Of a stretch of DNA of 62,522 bases, positions 1 through 8,488 are shown piece after piece. The first letter of the stretch is position 1; every line of letters begins with the position of its first letter. The notes beneath the pieces were generated by a model, which made no database searches, was not told the DNA's origin, and worked only from the letters and a program-made list of their open reading frames with translations. This DNA comes from Bacteroidia bacterium (GTDB lineage Bacteria > Bacteroidota > Bacteroidia > DATLTG01). The translations under genes and the position numbers were made by a program. The stretch is taken from NCBI GenBank assembly GCA_039924845.1, contig JBDTAC010000010.1, forward strand, positions 1 to 62,522, written 5' to 3'.

Positions 1-1539
1 GTGGATGACAAAGAAGGAACTGCCGATTGTTACGGATGTATTGGAAGTGCGTATACCAAACAACACAATTATTCAGAAGCGATTAAAAATGATTTACTCA
101 GCTTGCAAATGCTGCAAGAAATTGGCAGTAAAAATGGAATCGCAACGTTGTACAGCATACTCGGAACTTTGTATGCAGACGAAAAAAATTATGGAGACGC
201 GTTGAAAAATTATTCGTTCGCTTTGTCTATTCGAAAAGAAATTGGCGACAAAGAAGGTATCGCACAATCGTACGAGAATTTTGGAAATCTATACATTCAA
301 CAAAAACATTTTGCAGCAGCGATAACTGTTCTTGAAAATGCAAAAGTAATGGCAGATTCTATCGGAGAAAAAAATATTTTGAAAGATACCTACAAACTAC
401 TTTCCGAAGCCAATTACGGAGCAGGTAATTTTAAAGCAGCGTATGAATTTCATGAAAAATATACGAATTTAAAAGATACCATTCTAAATGACAAAAATCA
501 AAAGCAAATTGCCGAAATGAGCACCAAATATCAGAGTGAAAAAAAAGACAAAGAAATTCAATTACTTAATAAAAACAAGGATTTAACGGCAGTAGAAATA
601 CAAAAACAAAAAGCGGAGCGAAATGCATTTATTGTCGGATTTATATTAATGATTGTTTTGGCATTTTTTATTTTTAGAAGTTACCGTGAAAAACAAAAAG
701 CGAATGAAATAATTACCGCACAAAAGATAGAAGTGGAACATCAAAAAACAATAGTAGAAGAAAAAAACAAAGATATTACCGATAGCATTTATTACGCTCG
801 ACGAATACAACGCGCCTTGCTTATTTCTGAGCAATATTTAAAAAAACAATTGCCCGATTATTTTATTTTATACCAACCAAAAGACATTGTGAGTGGCGAT
901 TTTTATTGGGCATTAAACATACAGAATACTTTTTTAATTGCTACCGCAGATTGTACTGGACACGGTGTTCCTGGAGCATTTATGAGCATGCTTGGCATCA
1001 ATTTTCTAAATGAAATTGTGGTTGAAAAAAATATTTTAGAGCCGAATAAAATAATGGATGAATTGCGTCAAAATATTATCCACGCACTTAATCCTGAAGA
1101 TACACAAGAGGAAGCGAAAGATGGAATGGACATGGTTTTATGCGCGTTCGATTTCAAGAATAAAAAATTAAAATTGGCAGCCGCCAATAATCCAGTTTGG
1201 ATTGTTCGAAATACTACAAATGAAATGCCTTTTTTGGAAGAAATAAAACCGGATAAATTTCCTATTGGGAAACACGATCAAGATCAAATTCCGTTTACGG
1301 CACACGAAATAAGTTTGCAAAAAGGCGATGTTGTTTATACGTTTACAGATGGTTACGCCGATCAGTTTGGTGGATCGAAAGGAAAGAAATTTAAGTACAA
1401 ACAACTAAAAGAATTAGTACTCGCTAACTTTTCAAAACCGATGAACGAGCAACAAAAAATAATAGCAGAAACGCTTGTCAACTGGAAAGGCAATTTAGAG
1501 CAAGTGGATGATATTTTACTGATTGGAATTAAAGTGTAA
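1..1539 (+). CDS. TPR-transmembrane-SpoIIE-type PP2C phosphatase (5' partial)
   Basis: The reading frame is open from base 1, so the true start lies outside the window. The first ~165 residues are tandem tetratricopeptide repeats (recurring Y-x-x-A-L/I-x-x-Y/L patterns). A charged coiled coil follows, then one membrane segment near residues 208-227 (AFIVGFILMIVLAFFIF), a second short coil, and a PP2C/SpoIIE serine phosphatase domain from about 285 to the end. SGDFYW and ADCTGHGVPGAFMS are the usual metal-binding Asp motifs and DDILLIGIKV is the usual SpoIIE C-terminus. In Bacteroidota such proteins are membrane sensors that dephosphorylate anti-sigma antagonists or similar partners; the partner is not visible here. 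Domain calls are secure; the signal sensed is unknown. Confidence 0.85.
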   Translation: MDDKEGTADCYGCIGSAYTKQHNYSEAIKNDLLSLQMLQEIGSKNGIATLYSILGTLYADEKNYGDALKNYSFALSIRKEIGDKEGIAQSYENFGNLYIQQKHFAAAITVLENAKVMADSIGEKNILKDTYKLLSEANYGAGNFKAAYEFHEKYTNLKDTILNDKNQKQIAEMSTKYQSEKKDKEIQLLNKNKDLTAVEIQKQKAERNAFIVGFILMIVLAFFIFRSYREKQKANEIITAQKIEVEHQKTIVEEKNKDITDSIYYARRIQRALLISEQYLKKQLPDYFILYQPKDIVSGDFYWALNIQNTFLIATADCTGHGVPGAFMSMLGINFLNEIVVEKNILEPNKIMDELRQNIIHALNPEDTQEEAKDGMDMVLCAFDFKNKKLKLAAANNPVWIVRNTTNEMPFLEEIKPDKFPIGKHDQDQIPFTAHEISLQKGDVVYTFTDGYADQFGGSKGKKFKYKQLKELVLANFSKPMNEQQKIIAETLVNWKGNLEQVDDILLIGIKV

Positions 1540-1548
1540 AATGAGTCT

Positions 1549-1568
1549 TCGAAAAAATATTTTTTCGA
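1549..1568. repeat. Copy of dispersed palindrome between convergent genes
   Basis: TCGAAAAAATATTTTTTCGA is a perfect 20-base palindrome between the convergent phosphatase and DUF2480 genes. It could act as a bidirectional terminator. It is one member of the dispersed family described in the findings. Confidence 0.8.
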
Positions 1569-1595
1569 GCGGACAAAAATAAAAAACAAAAAAAA

Positions 1596-2102
1596 TCAGC
1601 TTTTCTTTTTGTACAAAGGCACAGTTGAGCAAGGTTCGCCATACATAATACTTTTTGCAAGTGGTCGTAAAAGTCTTGTCAATTCTACGTAAGCAGAAAC
1701 AGGAACCGAAATTTTACTACAACCTTTTATCACTACGCGTTGATCTGCAAACGACTGTACATCTAACTTAGAAAGACTTTCTTGAAATAAATTTATTTCT
1801 AAATTTTCCATTGTTCCGAAAAATATTTTTTTGGCGAAAGGCTCTAAAACCACTGTTAACAACATATACGCCCAAGTTGGAACAATCGCATCGGAGGAAC
1901 AAATAATAGCTACAAATTTATTTTTGTACTGTTCCCAATTTTCATTTTTCACAAATTCCCGAAACTCTTTTTCGCGTAAAATCAATCCTTGAAACAAATG
2001 TTCTTTTATATCGAAAACAACACGGTCACCCTTTTGATAAAGGTCTCCCAGATTAATTTCCATCAATCCACTTTGTGAAACTTTGTTTACGATTGGTTCC
2101 AT
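1596..2102 (-). CDS. DUF2480 family protein at the end of the suf operon
   Basis: A 168-residue cytosolic protein without signal peptide or membrane segment. It resembles the Bacteroidota-specific DUF2480 family, which is commonly found beside Fe-S assembly genes. The C-terminal half has a CSK motif (VVIKGCSKISVPVSAY) and a second Cys near the end (GEPCST). It is the last gene of the suf operon, only 5 bases after sufT, so co-expression is very likely and a role in Fe-S metabolism is inferred from position. The biochemical function is unknown. Confidence 0.75.
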   Translation of the reverse strand: MEPIVNKVSQSGLMEINLGDLYQKGDRVVFDIKEHLFQGLILREKEFREFVKNENWEQYKNKFVAIICSSDAIVPTWAYMLLTVVLEPFAKKIFFGTMENLEINLFQESLSKLDVQSFADQRVVIKGCSKISVPVSAYVELTRLLRPLAKSIMYGEPCSTVPLYKKKS

Positions 2103-2107
2103 TTCGT

Positions 2108-2437
2108 TTACATAAATCCCAATTCCAATTGTGCTACTTCACTCATCATTTCTTTTTCCCAAGGTGGTTCAAAAGTAAGCTCTACTTTCGCAAGCCTCAC
2201 TCCTTCTACTTCTCCGAGTTTAATTTGAACATCTGGCGGCAAGGTTTCCGCAACAGGACAGGAAGGCGAAGTGAGTGTCATTTTTAAATTCACATCGTTT
2301 TCAACACTTACTTTTATCTCGTAAATCAATCCCAATTCCCATATATCTACAGGAATTTCAGGATCATAACACGTTTTGAGCATGTCAATTATCTTTTGCG
2401 ACAACTCGGTATTTTCGGAAATAATTACTGCGGGCAT
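2108..2437 (-). CDS. sufT: SufT / MIP18 (DUF59) family Fe-S assembly factor
   Basis: A 109-residue single-domain protein. LKTCYDPEIPVDIWELGLIY near residue 26 is the classic DUF59 signature (DPE-P-I-D-GL-Y), and LTSPSCPVAE carries the conserved Cys. The family (SufT, PaaD, CIA2) helps mature Fe-S proteins in the cytosol. It sits between sufE and DUF2480 with short gaps, which supports the Fe-S role. The length is typical of the stand-alone form. Confidence 0.88.
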   Translation of the reverse strand: MPAVIISENTELSQKIIDMLKTCYDPEIPVDIWELGLIYEIKVSVENDVNLKMTLTSPSCPVAETLPPDVQIKLGEVEGVRLAKVELTFEPPWEKEMMSEVAQLELGFM

Positions 2438-2454
2438 TTGTATTTATTTTATTT

Positions 2455-2883
2455 CTATTGACTTGATAATTTACTTTTATATGCAATCGCATCTAATTTC
2501 ATTTGCTTTATCATGCTTAGCAAACCGTTGCTGCGCGTAGGAGACAGATGTTGTTGTAATCCAATTTTATTTATAAACTCCATTTTTGCATCTAATATTT
2601 CTTGAGGCGTATGATGCGATAACACTCGAATAATCAATGCTACCAATCCCTTCGTAATAATCGCATCACTGTCGGCTGAAAAAATAATTTTTTCGTCCAA
2701 CAATTCGGAATGCAACCAAACCTTGCTCTGACAACCTTTTATCAAACGATCATCCGTTTTAAATTCGGCTTTTATCATTGGCAACGATTTTCCTAATTCG
2801 ATGATGTGTTCGTATTTTCCCATCCAATCGTCAAACAATTCGAACTCTTCAATAATTTCTTGTTCGGTTTCAGTTATGTTCAT
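2455..2883 (-). CDS. sufE: SufE cysteine desulfuration enhancer
   Basis: A 142-residue SufE. It accepts persulfide sulfur from SufS and passes it to the SufBCD scaffold. The persulfide-accepting Cys is in KGCQSKVW (about residue 51), the usual position. The longest open frame begins one codon upstream with TTG, but the ATG at 2883 giving MNITETEQ is the better start. It overlaps the end of the upstream secreted-protein gene by 14 bases, so translation may be coupled. A copy of the dispersed palindrome lies inside the gene near 2677-2694. Confidence 0.92.
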   Translation of the reverse strand: MNITETEQEIIEEFELFDDWMGKYEHIIELGKSLPMIKAEFKTDDRLIKGCQSKVWLHSELLDEKIIFSADSDAIITKGLVALIIRVLSHHTPQEILDAKMEFINKIGLQQHLSPTRSNGLLSMIKQMKLDAIAYKSKLSSQ

Positions 2884-3982
2884 CAATATAAAAATTTTGC
2901 ATAGGATATTTTAAGTTTAATTTTTTAAATAAATCATCATCAATAAATGTTTGATATAAAGCCATTTTTCCGGTATTTAATGCTTTAGAGTTTTTAATTT
3001 CTGAGTATGGAATCCAAAATATATTATCAGAATTGAGCAATCCTTCTGAATCATAACAATTAAAGTTTATTCCAATAGCATTAATTTTTTTTGAAATAGT
3101 TATTGCAGCAGGAACATAATTCGAGTCATTTTTGGGAATACTAAAAATCCATTTTTCTTTTATCATAAGATTAGAATATAAATGGGTTTCAGGTAATATA
3201 TCATTTGCTCCTTGAGAAGTTTTGAGAGTATCTTTACAAATATTTCCCAGTTCATCTCTCGTTACCTCTTTTTTGCAATCTGCATCAGTAAATGCTTCCA
3301 CATTTCCTCCAGAAACAAAATTTGATAATTGGGAAACCCAATAAGTTAATGGCATAATAGTTAATGAATCAGCATTTTTAAAACTGATACTTCTGATTGA
3401 AATATTTTTCTCGGTCAGCGAATCATCATCATAGTCGTTAATATAATTAATAAAAATATCTTCGATAATCGAGGATAATCGTTTTGTTTCAGAAGGACTA
3501 AGAAATTTATCGTAATCATTTAATGGAACTGCGAATAAAGGTTCTTTAATAGTCGTAATAGTATTATATCTATAATTATTCTCGTTGTAATAATAGAGTC
3601 TCGAGAAGCCAAGTATTTTCGCATTAGTAAGGGTTGAATCCCATTGAATTTCAATTTGGTATTGATTGGTTTTAAATTTTCGTATTTTATTAAAATCATT
3701 TTCTCGCACTTGGTATAATGTATATGGAATATCAAAAAAACAACTTGTATATTTATCAACATAAAGAGGAAGATAAACGGCATTTTTATTTTGTTTTTTT
3801 TCTTTGTAATTTTTATTCAGAATGCTCATTTCGGCAACTATATTCATTAATTTTGTTTCCACAGAATCTAAAAAATGGATTTCGGAAGTATCTCGTATAT
3901 CAACAATAATTTTACTTGTTTGTGCATTTATTTTTAATGCATACGACAAGAAAAAGATTCCGCAAAAAATTATTTTTTTCAT
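2870..3982 (-). CDS. Secreted protein of unknown function inserted between sufS and sufE
   Basis: A 370-residue protein with an N-terminal signal peptide (MKKIIFCGIFFLSYALKINA-Q), so it is probably periplasmic or surface exposed. No family was recognised. The body is Asn-, Asp- and Tyr-rich with many short polar segments, and a pair of Cys residues lies in the second half (DADCKKEV, GNICKD). It is out of place among cytosolic suf genes, starting 4 bases after sufS and overlapping sufE. The first codons coincide with a dispersed-palindrome-like copy (about 3962-3984, encoding MKKIIF). It looks like an accessory insertion carried in the operon. Confidence 0.7.
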   Translation of the reverse strand: MKKIIFCGIFFLSYALKINAQTSKIIVDIRDTSEIHFLDSVETKLMNIVAEMSILNKNYKEKKQNKNAVYLPLYVDKYTSCFFDIPYTLYQVRENDFNKIRKFKTNQYQIEIQWDSTLTNAKILGFSRLYYYNENNYRYNTITTIKEPLFAVPLNDYDKFLSPSETKRLSSIIEDIFINYINDYDDDSLTEKNISIRSISFKNADSLTIMPLTYWVSQLSNFVSGGNVEAFTDADCKKEVTRDELGNICKDTLKTSQGANDILPETHLYSNLMIKEKWIFSIPKNDSNYVPAAITISKKINAIGINFNCYDSEGLLNSDNIFWIPYSEIKNSKALNTGKMALYQTFIDDDLFKKLNLKYPMQNFYIDEHN

Positions 3983-3986
3983 GTTT

Positions 3987-5246
3987 TTACTTTAACATTT
4001 TAATTGCGCGCTCAAGACCTTTCACAAATTCATCCACTTCTTCTGTCGTATTGTAAAAAGCAAAAGTAGCACGTATCGTTCCCGGAATTTTATAAAACAG
4101 CATCAGCGGTTGTGTGCAATGATGACCAGTGCGCACAGCAATCCCGAGCTGATCTAAAATGGTGCCTATATCAAAAGGATGCGTGCCCTCAATAAAGAAA
4201 GAGAGAACGCCTGCTTTTTCTTTTGCTGTACCAATGATGCGTAAATCTTTTATGCGACTTAATTTTTCGGTGGCATAATGCAATAATTTTTGCTCTTGAA
4301 AAAATATTTTTTCGAGACCGATTTTTTGGATGTAATGAAGTGCCTCTGCTAAGCCGATAACGCCTGCAATGTGTGGCGTTCCAGCTTCAAATTTCAAAGG
4401 CAAATCTTCGTAAATTGTTTTTTCGAACGTAACCGTTTTTATCGTTCCGCCACCAGTTTGATAAGGCGGAAATGCATTTAGAAATTTTTCTTTTCCGTAC
4501 AAAACGCCTATTCCTGTTGGACCAAAAACTTTATGTCCGCTGAAACAATAAAAATCAGCATCCAAATCTTGCACATCTATTTTTGTGTGAGGCACAGCCT
4601 GCGCGCCATCTACCAATACTGGAATATTTTTTTCGTGCGCCAAAGCAATCATTTCCTTTATCGGATTAATCGTTCCGAGCGTATTGGAAATGTGCGTTAT
4701 CGCTACAATTTTTGTTTTAGATGAAAATATTTTTTTGTATTCATCTAATACTAATTCTCCAGTTTCATTAATCGGAATGACTTTTAAAACTGCGCCTTTT
4801 TCTTCGCAGATTTGTTGCCACGGCAGGATATTGCTGTGATGTTCCATCGCGCTGATAATAATTTCATCGCCTTGAAAAATATTTTTTTTCGCGAAACAGG
4901 TCGCAACCAAATTTATCGATTCAGTAGTTCCTTTAGTGAAAATAATTTCATGAGAAAATTTCGCGTTGAGATGTTTTTGAACAGTGATTCGTGCTGCTTC
5001 GTAAGCTTCGGTAATCTCTCTGCTCAAGGCATGTACGCCGCGATGAATGTTTGCATTTTCATTTGAATAATAGTTAGAAATCGCATCAATAACCGATTTT
5101 GGTTTTTGTGCTGTAGCTCCGTTATCGAAATAAATCAAAGGTTTCCCGTTTACTTTACGCGATAAAATAGGAAAATCCGAACGAATTTTTTGTAGATCAA
5201 TGGCAGTATCAACTGTCACCAAATTAATTGGTTTTAGTGTTGTCAT
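3987..5246 (-). CDS. sufS: SufS cysteine desulfurase (group II)
   Basis: A 419-residue PLP-dependent desulfurase that takes sulfur from cysteine for Fe-S clusters. The PLP lysine is in FSGHKVFGPTG, and the catalytic Cys is in RTGHHCTQPLM near residue 370, the group II pattern that works with SufE. The open frame extends 6 codons upstream to a TTG at 5264, but the ATG at 5246 (MTTLKPIN) is preferred. This start overlaps the sufD end by 23 bases. Two dispersed-palindrome copies (4296-4315 and about 4876-4892) lie within the gene; the first encodes LEKIFFQEQ. Confidence 0.94.
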   Translation of the reverse strand: MTTLKPINLVTVDTAIDLQKIRSDFPILSRKVNGKPLIYFDNGATAQKPKSVIDAISNYYSNENANIHRGVHALSREITEAYEAARITVQKHLNAKFSHEIIFTKGTTESINLVATCFAKKNIFQGDEIIISAMEHHSNILPWQQICEEKGAVLKVIPINETGELVLDEYKKIFSSKTKIVAITHISNTLGTINPIKEMIALAHEKNIPVLVDGAQAVPHTKIDVQDLDADFYCFSGHKVFGPTGIGVLYGKEKFLNAFPPYQTGGGTIKTVTFEKTIYEDLPLKFEAGTPHIAGVIGLAEALHYIQKIGLEKIFFQEQKLLHYATEKLSRIKDLRIIGTAKEKAGVLSFFIEGTHPFDIGTILDQLGIAVRTGHHCTQPLMLFYKIPGTIRATFAFYNTTEEVDEFVKGLERAIKMLK

Positions 5247-6570
5247 CTTGTAATCTTTTCTCAATCAACTTTTCTATATACACTTTCAACGCCTCTATTT
5301 TCAGGGTGTTTACCACATCCACGGCAAAAGCATACATCAATAATTTTTTTCCAGATGCTTCACTTAATCCGCGCGAACGCAAGTAAAATAAAGCATCTTC
5401 GTCTATTCTTCCAGTGGATGTTCCGTGCGAACATTTTACATCATCTGCATAAATTTCCAATTGCGGTTTTGCATTAATAGTCGCGTCATCACTTAATAAA
5501 ATATTTTTACTGCTTTGATACGCATTTGTTTTTTGCGCATCTTTTCGAACCATAATTTTTCCGTTAAAAACACCCGTTGATTTCTCATTTAAAATGCCTT
5601 TGTACAACTGCCGACTTTCACAATTCGGCGCACAATGATCCACCAAAGTATGGTTATCCACGTGCTGATTTCCTTTCGTGATAAACAAGCCGTTGAGGTG
5701 CGTTTCGCAATGTTCCGCGTTTAGCGCGATGTTTAAATTATTGCGAATCCATGATCCACCTAAAGTAAAAGTATTGGTGTCGAAATGCGAATTAGCTTGT
5801 TGTGAAACATTTGTAGCATGAATCCGATTTCCGTTTTCACATTCTTTTTGAAGCGTATAATAATGCATTTTTGCATTTTCCGCAATCGAAATTTCAGTAA
5901 CTGTATTCGTAATTATTTTTACAGGAAGGTCAAAAGTATCAATCGTTTCAATGATTTTCAGTTCAGATTTTTTTCCAATCAAAAATAAATTTCGCTGATT
6001 AAAAAAAGTCGACTGTTTTGCCGTTACAAGATTTAAAATGTGCAACGGTTTTTCTAAAATGATATTTTCTGGAACATAAATAAAAAGCCCATTGTCCGTA
6101 AAAGCGGTGTTTAGCGCGACAAATGCGTCGGAATTAATGTCTGCATAATTTGAAAAATGTTTTTCAAAAATAGCAGTATGTTGTTTCGAAGCTTCTAAAA
6201 AATCACATACAATAATCGTTTTCGGAAGGTTTTCTAACATCGAATTTTCTTTCGAAAAAATTCCGTTTACAAGCACAACAACATCCGTATTCAAATGCGG
6301 AATAAGTTGTTTTTCTATTTCCTTTTGAGAAATTTTTGCCAATGAATTTTGGTATGCAAATTCCTCTTTGAAAAATAATTTTTCAGGAGAAGAATATTTA
6401 TATTCTTCATTTTTTCTATTTGGAAATCCTTGTTTCAAGAAACTTTCCATCGCTTTCGCGCGACTATTTTTCAAAAAAATACTGCCCGAAAAATTATTTT
6501 TTTGACGCTCATATTCTGTGGCAAAAATTGCGGCAGTATCTATTTTTTCTATGCTTGCGGTCATCGACAT
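5224..6570 (-). CDS. sufD: SufD Fe-S scaffold subunit
   Basis: A 448-residue SufD that forms the SufBC2D scaffold. The SufBD core is evident from residue ~180 onward: the beta-helix region, LNGLFITKGNQHVDNHTLVDH, and the C-terminal KCSHGTSTGRIDEDALFYLRSRG block that is diagnostic of SufD. The frame is open to 6606, but that would overlap the preceding gene. ATG at 6570 (MSMTAS) starts right after the upstream stop, and ATG at 6564 is an alternative. Palindrome copies at about 6367-6385 and 6486-6506 encode EKLFF and KNNFSG. Confidence 0.93.
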   Translation of the reverse strand: MSMTASIEKIDTAAIFATEYERQKNNFSGSIFLKNSRAKAMESFLKQGFPNRKNEEYKYSSPEKLFFKEEFAYQNSLAKISQKEIEKQLIPHLNTDVVVLVNGIFSKENSMLENLPKTIIVCDFLEASKQHTAIFEKHFSNYADINSDAFVALNTAFTDNGLFIYVPENIILEKPLHILNLVTAKQSTFFNQRNLFLIGKKSELKIIETIDTFDLPVKIITNTVTEISIAENAKMHYYTLQKECENGNRIHATNVSQQANSHFDTNTFTLGGSWIRNNLNIALNAEHCETHLNGLFITKGNQHVDNHTLVDHCAPNCESRQLYKGILNEKSTGVFNGKIMVRKDAQKTNAYQSSKNILLSDDATINAKPQLEIYADDVKCSHGTSTGRIDEDALFYLRSRGLSEASGKKLLMYAFAVDVVNTLKIEALKVYIEKLIEKRLQDDNTKTN

Positions 6571-6571
6571 T

Positions 6572-7057
6572 TTAATTCTTATTACTGTGCTTAAATTTTT
6601 TTTCAAGTGCTTCTATATCCGCTTTATCTTGTGTTCTGCCTGTGCTTAATTTATTTTTTTTGAGATCTTCGTAATGAATATAACGAAGTGAAATACCTTG
6701 AATTTCTTTTGTCAATGCTCGTTTAGTACAATCTGAAAACTCAACTCCGTCAATAGAAGTTAGTACTTCAATCCTTACCGGTTCTCTTCCAAAACTAATA
6801 CCTGGCGAAGGATTTTGTTTGGTTGCATTTTGTAATAATTGTTCTTTATTTATTTGCGCAAGAGGTCCTCCAAAATCGCTCACTACTTTTAATAAACGGT
6901 CGGCATTTTCATCCGTTTTTTGTATCCAAATATCTAAATCTCCCGTATATCTTGGGTGTCCGTGAAGACCAACTGCATATCCTCCAACAACCATATACGC
7001 AACATTATGATGATTTAACAACTTAATAAAATCCCAAAAATCTTTGTTGATATTCAT
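6572..7057 (-). CDS. Nucleotidyltransferase-fold protein (MNT/AbiEii-like)
   Basis: A 161-residue protein with a minimal nucleotidyltransferase fold: MVVGGYAVGLHGHPRYTGDLD near residues 22-43 has the GG...DLD active-site pattern of the DNA polymerase beta superfamily. Such proteins occur as one half of two-gene modules, including MNT-HEPN and AbiE-type toxin-antitoxin pairs. The start overlaps the end of the upstream 71-residue gene by 4 bases (ATGA), typical of a co-translated pair. The two together interrupt sufC-sufD. A toxin-antitoxin or defence role is inference; the partner is not a HEPN protein as far as can be seen. Confidence 0.78.
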   Translation of the reverse strand: MNINKDFWDFIKLLNHHNVAYMVVGGYAVGLHGHPRYTGDLDIWIQKTDENADRLLKVVSDFGGPLAQINKEQLLQNATKQNPSPGISFGREPVRIEVLTSIDGVEFSDCTKRALTKEIQGISLRYIHYEDLKKNKLSTGRTQDKADIEALEKKFKHSNKN

Positions 7058-7269
7058 CTGTATTCGAAATAAGTTCTATCCATTTTAGGAGAAAGTTGGT
7101 TCATTTCTATCCACTGCGCACGTAAAAATTCTATGGCGTAATAGCGTTCTTCCACAGAGCGTTCTATCCAAAAAATACTTTCCATTTCCGCTTCTTCCGC
7201 AGAGGAAACATTTTTTACAATGGTTCTGTCCATCTTAAAAAAACTTGATATATCGAATTCTTCCGTCAT
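7054..7269 (-). CDS. Small acidic partner of the nucleotidyltransferase
   Basis: A 71-residue acidic protein with no signal peptide or membrane segment. SSAEEAEMESIFWIERSVEERYYAIEF... resembles short proteins (pattern W-x-x-x-S-x-x-E-R) that precede nucleotidyltransferase genes in Bacteroidota and Cyanobacteria. The ATGA overlap with the downstream gene indicates a two-gene unit. It starts 1 base after the sufC stop. It may be the antitoxin or substrate-binding half; this is inference from gene order. Confidence 0.65.
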   Translation of the reverse strand: MTEEFDISSFFKMDRTIVKNVSSAEEAEMESIFWIERSVEERYYAIEFLRAQWIEMNQLSPKMDRTYFEYR

Positions 7270-7270
7270 A

Positions 7271-8029
7271 TTATGCCATTAATTCGGCTTCTTTTTTTAT
7301 CCAATCGTATCCTTTTGCTTCTAATTCCAACGCTAATTCTTTGGTTCCAGATTTCACAATTTTCCCTTGATACAAAACGTGAACGAAATCTGGAATAATA
7401 TAATCTAAAAGCCTTTGATAATGCGTGATAACAACGGTTGCATTTTCTTTTGTCTTCAACATATTTACGCCATTTGCCACAATCCGCAAAGCGTCAATAT
7501 CAAGTCCACTGTCGGTTTCATCCAAAATAGAAAGTTTTGGATTCAACATTGCCATTTGAAAAATTTCGTTGCGTTTTTTTTCTCCTCCACTGAAACCTTC
7601 GTTTACCGAACGATTCGCCAATCCGCCTTGCAACTCCACCAAGGCTTGTTTCTCTTTCACCATTTTCAAAAAATCTTTTGCTTCGATAGGCGGTAACCCT
7701 TTGTAAGCACGAATTTCAGTAATAGCTGTTTTCAAAAAATTAATATTGCTCACACCCGGAATTTCTACTGGATATTGAAATGCGAGAAATAATCCTTCTG
7801 CAGCGCGTTCTTCAGGAGCAAGGTCTAAAATATTTTTGTCGTTAAAAAAAATTTCTCCAGCAGTAATTTCATATTCTGGTCTACCCGCTAACACATTTGC
7901 CAAGGTGCTTTTGCCAGAACCATTTGGTCCCATAATAGCGTGTATTTCACCTTTCTTTATCTCCAGATTAAATCCTTTGAGAATTTCTTTTCCGTCAATA
8001 CTTGCGTGTAAATTTTTTATGGATAACAT
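7271..8029 (-). CDS. sufC: SufC Fe-S assembly ATPase
   Basis: A 252-residue ABC-type ATPase without membrane domains. Walker A is [12 protein letters not shown] near residue 34, the signature is [17 protein letters not shown] near 144, and Walker B with the SufC-specific [13 protein letters not shown] near 171. SufC drives conformational change in the SufBCD scaffold during cluster assembly. It follows the four-helix-bundle gene by 18 bases and is followed directly by the small acidic gene. Confidence 0.96.
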   Translation of the reverse strand: MLSIKNLHASIDGKEILKGFNLEIKKGEIHAIMGPNGSGKSTLANVLAGRPEYEITAGEIFFNDKNILDLAPEERAAEGLFLAFQYPVEIPGVSNINFLKTAITEIRAYKGLPPIEAKDFLKMVKEKQALVELQGGLANRSVNEGFSGGEKKRNEIFQMAMLNPKLSILDETDSGLDIDALRIVANGVNMLKTKENATVVITHYQRLLDYIIPDFVHVLYQGKIVKSGTKELALELEAKGYDWIKKEAELMA

Positions 8030-8047
8030 ATTTTAAGTTATAATGTT

Positions 8048-8446
8048 TTAAGGTTTAGAAGTTGTAATATTTTGTTTCATTTTAAATTCTTTCAAATAAG
8101 TTATAAAAGAACCTAACTTTTTACTCACATCTAAAGCCTCATTGTTTATTTTTTTAAATTCTGATTCTGTTATGTAATTCTGATTTTTTGAAATTAATAA
8201 TTGTGTTCTCAATTCTCCTGCCGAACCTTTCGCAATTACTAAAAAATATTTAAATTGATTCGTACTGTTTCGTTCAAATCCTTCCGCGATATTAGAAGGC
8301 ACCGAAATTGCCGATTTCCTTATTTGATCTCTTAACGCAAAATCTTTACTAAAAAAATTATTATTTGTTATTGCATAAATGGAATTTGTCAATAGAATCG
8401 CTAATTGCCAAACGACTAACTCTTCTATTTTCTCCACTTTTGCCAT
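8048..8446 (-). CDS. Four-helix-bundle protein (23S rRNA-intervening-sequence family)
   Basis: A 132-residue helical protein. VWQLAI, LRDQIRKSAISVPSNIAEGFER and the later KGSAGELRTQL match the four-helix-bundle family first found inside 23S rRNA intervening sequences and now common as stand-alone genes in Bacteroidota. The function is not known. It sits between sufB and sufC, an unusual place, with gaps of 42 and 18 bases. It may be a small mobile-like insertion tolerated in the operon. Confidence 0.88.
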   Translation of the reverse strand: MAKVEKIEELVVWQLAILLTNSIYAITNNNFFSKDFALRDQIRKSAISVPSNIAEGFERNSTNQFKYFLVIAKGSAGELRTQLLISKNQNYITESEFKKINNEALDVSKKLGSFITYLKEFKMKQNITTSKP

Positions 8447-8488
8447 ACAACTTTAAAGCTTTTTAACCTTTCAACTTGTAACAAAGAA

